Source: UBA5972 sp964600965
GTDB taxonomy: Bacteria > Pseudomonadota > Alphaproteobacteria > Rhodobacterales > Rhodobacteraceae
Length of the DNA stretch: 26,845 nucleotides
Assembly (NCBI GenBank): GCA_964600965.1
Contig: CAZRLO010000029.1
Coordinates: 1-26,845 of the forward strand
Direction of reading: 5' to 3'
Part shown: piece by piece, positions 21,336-26,845 of the stretch
How the letters are laid out: every line of letters starts with the position of its first letter
Numbering within the stretch: the first letter of the stretch is position 1
Notes under the pieces: model-generated
What the model was told of the DNA's origin: nothing
The model's database searches: none
What the model saw: the letters and a program-made list of their open reading frames with translations, nothing else
Made by a program: the position numbers and the translations under genes

Positions 21336-21725
21336 TTATCCTCCGCCATCGCAGCAATCGATGTATTTCCGGCCGGCTTCCAGCGCACATTTCACCGCTT
21401 CGTCAATGGGTTTCCGCCGGGATTTCGCCAGTTTGAGCAGTAACGGCAGATTGGCACCATACAGGATTTTCCGGTTGGACGGTTTGCAGGCCGGCATCGC
21501 CAGATTGGTCGGCGAACCACCGAAAATGTCGGTCACCACGACAACGCCCCGACCTTGATCGACGGCATCCGCGGCGGCGCTTATTTCGGCGGTTTTCTGA
21601 TCGCGATCATGATCGGCTTCGATCGCGACGGAAACGATACCGGGCTGCCGACCGACAACGTGTTCGACGGCGGCAAGGTATTCCCGGGCCAGGCCCCCGT
21701 GGGCGACAATCACAATCCCGATCAA
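21336..21725 (-). CDS. PTS EIIA component of mannose (EIIA-Man) type
   Basis: The 129-aa EIIA-Man fold protein takes phosphate from HPr on H9 (IVIVAHGGLA). The conserved VVVVTDIFGGSPTNLA loop and the ANLPLLLKLA helix follow. Unusually for the family there is a C-terminal Cys pair (YIDCCDGGG). Stand-alone EIIA proteins of this kind in alphaproteobacteria act in signalling, not transport. Its start overlaps the rapZ stop (ATGA at 21722-21725). Confidence 0.93.
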   Translation of the reverse strand: MIGIVIVAHGGLAREYLAAVEHVVGRQPGIVSVAIEADHDRDQKTAEISAAADAVDQGRGVVVVTDIFGGSPTNLAMPACKPSNRKILYGANLPLLLKLAKSRRKPIDEAVKCALEAGRKYIDCCDGGG

Positions 21726-22654
21726 GTGCTTTGTACCCTGCTTGCCTTATGTGCGCCTGACCCGCTCAACGCGCGCCTTTCAAGCTCCCGGTGGCGAATA
21801 GACACCTGCCAGCCACGCTGCGCAAGAGCATTCGCAAGCGCCCCCGCGACATGCACCGAACGGTGTTGCCCGCCGGTGCATCCAAGACCAAGCGTGAAAT
21901 AGGACTTGCCCTCGTCGCAATATGCCGGCAGCAGCGAATCCGTCAGATCAAGCGCGCGCGCAAAGAATTCATCAAAGCGCGGGTCCGCATTGACATATGC
22001 GGCCACCTTGCGGTCGCGGCCATCGCGCCCGCGCAATGACTTTTCCCAGTGCGGATTTCGCAGGAACCGGCAGTCCAGAACCATGTCCAGGCCGCGCGGC
22101 AGGCCTCGTTTGTAAGAAAAGCTCTGAACCGATATCGCCATCGCCTGCCCGGTCGCGTTGCCGAACCACCGGCCCAGTTCCGCCGTAAGGTCGTGCGGTG
22201 TCATTTCCGATGTGTCGATCAGCAGGTCGGCCCGTTCCATCAGACCCGTCAGCAAGCTGTTTTCGCGCCGAATACCCTCAAGCGGGGTTTCTTCGGGGGC
22301 CAGCGGGTGACGTCGCCGCGTCTCAGAGTAGCGGCGGACCAGAACATCGGTCGCGCTGTCCAGATACACCAGCGAACAATCAAATTCGGTTTCGCTGTCG
22401 ATGATGTCGACGGCCTCGATCAGGCTTTCGGTGCTGAAGTCGCGATTGCGCACATCCACACCCAAGGCCAGATGCCGGGTCATCGGCGGGCCGGACAGCA
22501 GTCGCGGCAACAACGTCAGGGGCAGATTGTCGATGGTCTCGAAACCGATATCTTCCAGCGCATGAATGGCCGTCGATCGCCCGGCACCCGAAGGCCCGGT
22601 GACCAGCACGACCTTCAGCGGTGGGGTCGTGGCGGGTTTTTCTTCGGCCGGCAT
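21722..22654 (-). CDS. rapZ: RapZ-family nucleotide-binding protein
   Basis: The 310-aa protein matches RapZ (YvcJ-like), an RNase adapter and nucleotide-binding protein found beside PTS genes in many bacteria. The P-loop is GPSGAGRS (20-27), with Arg where the Walker A lysine usually is. EDIGFETIDNLPLTLLP follows. The C-terminal domain holds the family block GLGCTGGQHRSVHVA. The gene abuts hprK with no gap and overlaps EIIA. Whether it controls GlmS-related RNAs as in enterobacteria is unknown outside that group. Confidence 0.92.
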   Translation of the reverse strand: MPAEEKPATTPPLKVVLVTGPSGAGRSTAIHALEDIGFETIDNLPLTLLPRLLSGPPMTRHLALGVDVRNRDFSTESLIEAVDIIDSETEFDCSLVYLDSATDVLVRRYSETRRRHPLAPEETPLEGIRRENSLLTGLMERADLLIDTSEMTPHDLTAELGRWFGNATGQAMAISVQSFSYKRGLPRGLDMVLDCRFLRNPHWEKSLRGRDGRDRKVAAYVNADPRFDEFFARALDLTDSLLPAYCDEGKSYFTLGLGCTGGQHRSVHVAGALANALAQRGWQVSIRHRELERRALSGSGAHKASRVQST

Positions 22655-23086
22655 TCAGGCCGCCCTGCCGCCGCTCAGCAACAGCTTGATTGCGGGGGCG
22701 GGGTTGGGATGGTTGCCGGCCAGGACCAGCGGAATTCTATGGCTCAGTATCTGCAGGAATTTCGGTTCGGGCAGGCGGTCGATTTCCGCTTTGTCGAGGT
22801 CGACCGCCAGCACCACGGGTGCCGGTGGTGCGGGATTGGTGACCAGCACGCCGACGCCGCGCGCCTCGATCCGGCCGCGGATTTCGGCAGGCGCGCGCGC
22901 CACCAGGACGCCATCGACTTCGGTCAAATCGGTATAATCGTCCGCAATCAGGCCGGCGCCACGGGACATCAGTTCCAGCGCCAGTGACGATTTGCCGGAA
23001 CCCGACGCGCCGATGATCAGAACGGCATGGTTTTCAAGCGATACGGCGCTTGCATGCAGCATTTCGGATTTCTGCTGCCGGGTCAC
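22655..23086 (-). CDS. hprK: HPr kinase/phosphorylase, short alphaproteobacterial form
   Basis: The 143-aa protein carries only the catalytic domain of HprK, about half the ~310 aa of the Firmicute enzyme, as is usual in alphaproteobacteria. The Walker A is GASGSGKS (26-33). The catalytic acidic pair is IADDY (D49-D50), and RGRIEARGVGVL is the HprK signature. It phosphorylates and dephosphorylates HPr at S47. Its start overlaps the chvG stop (ATGA at 23083-23086), and rapZ begins directly after its stop. Confidence 0.93.
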   Translation of the reverse strand: MTRQQKSEMLHASAVSLENHAVLIIGASGSGKSSLALELMSRGAGLIADDYTDLTEVDGVLVARAPAEIRGRIEARGVGVLVTNPAPPAPVVLAVDLDKAEIDRLPEPKFLQILSHRIPLVLAGNHPNPAPAIKLLLSGGRAA

Positions 23087-24810
23087 ACCGGCAGGCCGAT
23101 GACAAAACGCGCGCCCAGCGGTTCCGATGTGATATCGGCTTCGGTCGGGCGAATATTCTCGGCCCAGATCACGCCGCCATGGGCTTCGACGATCTGACGG
23201 GAAATGGCCAGCCCCAGCCCCGAGTGGTTGCCGAAATCGCTGCCGGGCCGTTCCGAATAAAAGCGGCTGAAAATCTTGCTCAGCGCCTCTTCGGGGATGC
23301 CGGGGCCCGTATCCTCGACCACCACCAGCACCCGGTCCTCACGCCGACGCGCCCACAGGCGCACGGCGTCGCCATCCTGGCAAAACGATAGCGCATTGGT
23401 CAGAAGGTTGACGAATACCTGTGCCAGCCGGGCCTCGAGCCCGTGAAAGACGATCTGCCGGTCCGGCAGGTCGGCAATGAACTCGGCCCCGATCTCCTGG
23501 GCCTCGGTCTGGTGATAGGGCACGAGATTTCTCAAGGTTGCCACCAGATCAAAGGGCTGCATTTCCTCTTTCACCAATTCGCTGTCCAGTCTTGAGGCGT
23601 TGGAAATGTCCGAAACCAACCGGTCAAGCCGGCGGACGTCATGTTCGATGACCCCCAGCAATTTGCCGCGCTGAACGTCGTTCTTGGCAACGCGCAACGT
23701 GTCCACCGCCGAGCGCAGCGACGATAGCGGGTTCTTGATTTCGTGGGCGACATCGGCGGCAAATTGTTCGTTGGATTCGATGCGGTCATACAGGGCCGCA
23801 ATCATGCCGCGCAGCGCGCCGGAAAGCCGCCCGATCTCGTCGGGGCGTCCGGTCATGTCGGGAATTCGCACCCGGTCCGGGTTCATTCGCCGCGCATTCC
23901 GGGCTTTGCCGAACTCCGCCGCCATCGCCAGATCGCGCAGCGGGTTGGCGATGGTGCTGGCCAAAACCAGCGACAGCCCGATGGACACCAGAATGGCCAC
24001 CACGAACATCTGCAAGACCTGTTCGCGTTCGCGCCGCACGATTTCGTTGATCTCGCCCGACGCCGTCGTCAGGACGAGAGCACCAAGGATATCCTCGCCA
24101 CGCATGATCGGGGTCGCAACCGAAAACAGAAGATCGCCATGGGTGTCGGTGACGTTGTTGCTTTGGGTTTGCCCGGCCAGCCCGAAGGGCGACGCCTTGG
24201 CTGCCAATGCCTCGGCATCGGGAACCTGCTCGTCCGCCGAAGGGCCAAACACCCGCGACACGCGTTCCCAGATGACGTTCAGAAAGTCGGTGATAAAGGT
24301 CCCGTATGGTGCCTGGCCGCCGTCACGCGGCGTCGCGCCGGTGCTGCGCGTCAATCCGACCGATGTCGCGACCAGTGTTTCCGAATTGTCGAAGACGAAC
24401 ACTTCGACCCCGCTTGCCAGATCGAGCAGGGCCAGCGTGTTGGTCGGCGACATCCCATCCCCGGCGGCCAGATCGACGGGGCCGACTGCGGGCATTTCGG
24501 CCTCGAACACCTTGGCGATCAACCGTGCCTCGGTGATCAGGCCACGCTCGCGCTGGTCCACCAGGCCTTCGCGGAACTGGTTCAGATACAGAACCCCGCC
24601 TACCAGAACGACCAGCGCCAGCAGGTTGAAGGTAATGATCTTGCGGGCAAGGGGCGACCGGTTCAGCGCAATCCAACGGCGCTTGTCCTCGATCGGTGGT
24701 TCGACCAGATCGTCGTCGCGTGCCTGTTCGTCCCAATCATCGCCAAGGATGATTTCGGGTTCGGCCGCAGGTTCAGCTTTTGTCGCGTCGATTTCCGACA
24801 CTGCGTTCAT
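23083..24810 (-). CDS. chvG: Sensor histidine kinase ChvG
   Basis: The 575-aa kinase has two membrane helices (near residues 55-77 and 265-290) around a ~185-residue periplasmic sensor with the ChvG-type region NTLALLDLASGVEVFVFDN. A HAMP segment follows. The dimerisation box is FAADVAHEIKNPLSSLRSAV with H356 as the phosphorylation site. The ATP-binding lobe shows NLLTNALSFCQ, DTGPGIPEEALSKIFSRFYS and SGLGLAISRQIVEAHGG. In rhizobia ChvG senses acidity and envelope state through the periplasmic inhibitor ExoR. No exoR is in this window. It overlaps both chvI and hprK. Confidence 0.93.
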   Translation of the reverse strand: MNAVSEIDATKAEPAAEPEIILGDDWDEQARDDDLVEPPIEDKRRWIALNRSPLARKIITFNLLALVVLVGGVLYLNQFREGLVDQRERGLITEARLIAKVFEAEMPAVGPVDLAAGDGMSPTNTLALLDLASGVEVFVFDNSETLVATSVGLTRSTGATPRDGGQAPYGTFITDFLNVIWERVSRVFGPSADEQVPDAEALAAKASPFGLAGQTQSNNVTDTHGDLLFSVATPIMRGEDILGALVLTTASGEINEIVRREREQVLQMFVVAILVSIGLSLVLASTIANPLRDLAMAAEFGKARNARRMNPDRVRIPDMTGRPDEIGRLSGALRGMIAALYDRIESNEQFAADVAHEIKNPLSSLRSAVDTLRVAKNDVQRGKLLGVIEHDVRRLDRLVSDISNASRLDSELVKEEMQPFDLVATLRNLVPYHQTEAQEIGAEFIADLPDRQIVFHGLEARLAQVFVNLLTNALSFCQDGDAVRLWARRREDRVLVVVEDTGPGIPEEALSKIFSRFYSERPGSDFGNHSGLGLAISRQIVEAHGGVIWAENIRPTEADITSEPLGARFVIGLPV

Positions 24811-25508
24811 GCCTCGGTGTACCGGTACCCGATCCCATAAAGTGTTTCGATGGAGGAGAAATCATCGTCGACCGAGCGCATCTTCTTGCGCAGCCGCTTG
24901 ATGTGGCTGTCGATCGTCCGGTCATCCACATAGACCTGATCGTCATAGGCGACATCCATCAACTGGTCGCGGCTCTTGACGAAGCCGGGGCGCGTGGCCA
25001 GAGCCTGCAACAGCAGAAATTCCGTCACCGTCAGATTGACGCTTTCGCCCTTCCACAGCACCGAATGCCTGAGCGGATCCATCACCAACGAGCCGCGTTC
25101 GATCAGCTTGCTTTCGGCCGGGTCGTCGCCCGCGTCCGAGGCGATGGCCTCTTGCCGCCTGAGGATCGCGCGGATGCGTTCCACCAGAAGCCGCTGCGAG
25201 AACGGTTTGCGCACATAGTCATCCGCCCCCATGCGCAACCCCAGCACCTCGTCGATCTCATCGTCCTTGGAGGTCAGGAATATGACCGGCATGTCCGATT
25301 TCTGGCGGATCCGGTGCAACAGGTCCATGCCGTCCATACGTGGCATCTTGATATCCAGCACTGCGATATCCGGAAGTTTCTGGTTAAAACTGTCCAGCGC
25401 CGACTGACCGTCATTATAGGTCGTGACGTCGTAACCTTCGGCTTCCAGAGTCATTGAAACCGATGTCAGGATGTTCCTGTCGTCATCCACCAAAGCGATC
25501 GTTGACAT
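24807..25508 (-). CDS. chvI: Response regulator ChvI (OmpR family)
   Basis: The 233-aa regulator has an N-terminal receiver with D9-D10, phosphoacceptor D52 (VLDIKMPRMDG), T79 and K101, and a C-terminal winged-helix DNA-binding domain ending in DDRTIDSHIKRLRKKMRSVD and YGIGYRYTEA. It is the first gene of the seven-gene operon. A purine-rich AAGGGGA (25522-25516) precedes the ATG. It is divergent from pckA across 337 bp, as in many alphaproteobacteria, so it or its partner genes may control pckA. Confidence 0.94.
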   Translation of the reverse strand: MSTIALVDDDRNILTSVSMTLEAEGYDVTTYNDGQSALDSFNQKLPDIAVLDIKMPRMDGMDLLHRIRQKSDMPVIFLTSKDDEIDEVLGLRMGADDYVRKPFSQRLLVERIRAILRRQEAIASDAGDDPAESKLIERGSLVMDPLRHSVLWKGESVNLTVTEFLLLQALATRPGFVKSRDQLMDVAYDDQVYVDDRTIDSHIKRLRKKMRSVDDDFSSIETLYGIGYRYTEA

Positions 25509-25607
25509 GTCGCTTTCCCCTTTACTGCTCTGTTCTTATTTTTTCGCCAGTTTCTGCATAAGTGCGCGTGGAATCAACTGCTAACTGCCGATCGGCCCGG
25601 TTCACGA

Positions 25608-25636
25608 TTGGAAACAAATGTCCATTTGGATAATAT
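25608..25636 (+). promoter_or_regulatory. Sigma70-type promoter for pckA with a dyad in the spacer
   Basis: TTGGAA (25608-25613) and TAATAT (25631-25636) are spaced by exactly 17 bp. Inside the spacer CAAATG (25615-25620) and CATTTG (25623-25628) form a perfect dyad, well placed for a repressor or activator. The start of transcription would be near 25643, giving a ~200-nt leader. Confidence 0.6.
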
Positions 25637-25650
25637 ATGACTAATTTGTC

Positions 25651-25673
25651 GCGGAAAATGCGCGGATTTCCGC
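25651..25673 (+). repeat. Hairpin in the pckA leader
   Basis: GCGGAAA (25651-25657) pairs with TTTCCGC (25667-25673) around 9 nt. A competing hairpin GCGGA/TCCGC (25662-25673) uses the same 3' arm. It lies just after the predicted start site and could act on mRNA stability or as an operator. Confidence 0.45.
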
Positions 25674-25845
25674 ATGATCCGATGGTTCAGGCCCCTTTTT
25701 CTTACCCGCTGGCGTGATATAAGGGCGTTGTTGCTGCCCCGGCGGAAACCGCGTGACCTACTGGCCCTGGCCACGATGCCCGACAGAATAATCAGAATAA
25801 GGCGGTGGCCCCGGTCAAGGCCGTGCCGACGACGGAGCCTGCACC

Positions 25846-26845
25846 ATGACACCTGACAGGGTGAATCCCGCCCAAACTTTGCGCAAGACCGGCATCAGCG
25901 GCCTTGGCAAAATCCACTACAACAACCTCGAAGCGACATTGGTCGAAAAATCGGTGATGCGCGGCGAAAGCACGCTGGGTCAGGGCGGCGCACTGCTGGT
26001 TGCGACCGGCAAGCATACCGGACGTTCGCCCGGCGACCGTTACGTCGTTCGCACGCCGGATGTCGAAAACACGATCTGGTGGGAAAACAACCATCCGATG
26101 GACGCGGACGCCTTTGACCGGCTCGAAGCAGACATGCTGCGCCACATGAAAGGTGGCGACTATTTCGTGCAGGACCTTTTCGGCGGCGCCGATCCCGCCC
26201 ACCGGCTGGACGTGCGCGTGATCACCGAGCTGGCCTGGCACAGCCTGTTCATGCGCCACATGCTGCGACGGCCCGACAACAACCAACTGGCAGAATTCGT
26301 GCCCGAGTTCACGATCATCAACTGCCCCAGCTTTATTGCCCGCACCGCCCGACATGGTTGCCGCTCGGGAACGGTCATTGCCATCAACTTCGCCAGGAAA
26401 CGCGTCCTGATCGGCGGGACGGCATATGCGGGTGAAAACAAGAAAGCGGTGTTTTCGGTGCTGAACTATCTGCTGCCGGAAAAAGGCGTGATGCCGATGC
26501 ATTGTTCGGCCAACCATGCGGTGGGCCGCCCGACCGACACCGCGATATTTTTCGGGCTTTCCGGCACCGGCAAGACCACGCTTTCCGCCGATCCCGACCG
26601 GGTGTTGATCGGCGACGACGAACACGGGTGGTCGGATCGCGGCACCTTCAATTTCGAAGGCGGCTGTTACGCGAAAACCATCAATCTTTCGTCCGAGGCC
26701 GAGCCCGAGATTTACGGAACCACCACGAAATTCGCCACGATCATCGAAAACATGGTTTTCGATCCCGAAACCCGCGAACTGGATTTCGAAGATGACAGCC
26801 TGACCGCCAACATGCGGTGCGCCTATCCGCTGCACTATATCTCGA
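25846..26845 (+). CDS. pckA: Phosphoenolpyruvate carboxykinase (ATP), 3' end missing
   Basis: The first 333 codons of the gluconeogenic enzyme that turns oxaloacetate and ATP into phosphoenolpyruvate are present; the window edge cuts the rest (family length ~530 aa). TGKHTGRSPGDRY near residue 57, TIINCPSFIA, and the P-loop GLSGTGKTTLSAD (from G237, K243) identify it. The metal-binding block IGDDEHGWSDRGTFNFEGGC and the arginine site NMRCAYPLHYI follow. GGAG at 25834-25837 lies 8 nt before ATG 25846. Divergence from chvI and the PTS genes fits carbon-state control. Confidence 0.95.
   Translation, partial: MTPDRVNPAQTLRKTGISGLGKIHYNNLEATLVEKSVMRGESTLGQGGALLVATGKHTGRSPGDRYVVRTPDVENTIWWENNHPMDADAFDRLEADMLRHMKGGDYFVQDLFGGADPAHRLDVRVITELAWHSLFMRHMLRRPDNNQLAEFVPEFTIINCPSFIARTARHGCRSGTVIAINFARKRVLIGGTAYAGENKKAVFSVLNYLLPEKGVMPMHCSANHAVGRPTDTAIFFGLSGTGKTTLSADPDRVLIGDDEHGWSDRGTFNFEGGCYAKTINLSSEAEPEIYGTTTKFATIIENMVFDPETRELDFEDDSLTANMRCAYPLHYIS

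Larger units (their letters stand above)
25509..25845. other. Divergent regulatory region between chvI and pckA
   Basis: This 337-bp gap has no gene. It holds a good sigma70-like promoter towards pckA (25608-25636) with a dyad in its spacer, and a hairpin in the leader (25651-25673). The chvI promoter must also be here; TTAGCA and TTATGC with a 17-bp spacer on the minus strand are only a weak candidate. The rest of the ~200-nt pckA leader is unremarkable. Confidence 0.6.

Overview
The window is about 26.8 kb of GC-rich, densely coding bacterial chromosome. Protein similarity recognised by eye points to an alphaproteobacterium of the order Rhodobacterales (Roseobacter/Rhodobacter-like). The supporting signs are a ChvG/ChvI two-component system in one operon with a short HprK, RapZ, EIIA and HPr; pckA divergent from chvI; an adjacent etfB-etfA and 3-hydroxybutyryl-CoA dehydrogenase; a DUF6473 protein; and a metal-site-less PyrC next to plsY. 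No rRNA, tRNA, CRISPR array, prophage or complete insertion sequence was seen. The species cannot be named from this.

Layout, left to right. (1) 1-2695, plus strand: the tail of an unidentified gene, a possible overlapping small ORF, a degenerate dihydroorotase (pyrC-like), plsY and a DUF805 membrane protein, closed by a perfect palindrome at 2698-2730. (2) 2763-5446, minus strand: rsmE, a two-TM protein and gshA. (3) 5459-8698, plus strand: ubiA, then a large OmpA-family protein overlapping a small membrane-anchored coiled-coil protein. (4) 8699-9300: non-coding, with one diverged copy of a ~90-nt repeat. (5) 9301-15748, minus strand: sppA, a zinc-ribbon miniprotein, a Ca2+/Na+ exchanger, a PTR1-like reductase, an AT-rich island with a DnaA box, uvrC, pgsA, moaD and moaE. 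(6) 16005-17692, plus strand: etfB-etfA with a good terminator. Next comes a non-coding stretch carrying the second repeat copy, which has a TATAAT box upstream and a T7 tract downstream (small-RNA candidate). A DUF6473 gene on the minus strand and a 3-hydroxybutyryl-CoA dehydrogenase on the plus strand follow. (7) 20168-25508, minus strand: a seven-gene operon chvI-chvG-hprK-rapZ-EIIA-HPr-acyltransferase with overlapping or abutting genes. (8) 25846 to the end: pckA, cut by the window edge.

Functionally the window combines pyrimidine synthesis, phospholipid synthesis (plsY, pgsA, a PlsC-like acyltransferase), glutathione, ubiquinone and molybdopterin synthesis, electron transfer from acyl-CoA oxidation (EtfAB, HbdA), and a carbon/envelope signalling hub (PTS-type phosphorelay plus ChvGI) facing the gluconeogenic gene pckA.

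Most of this is ordinary core genome. The least explained signals are the ~90-nt repeat pair with one promoter- and terminator-equipped copy, the PyrC that has lost its metal and catalytic residues, the nested palindrome at 2698-2730, the AT-rich DnaA-box island, and the acyltransferase with a TTG start at the end of the PTS/ChvGI operon.
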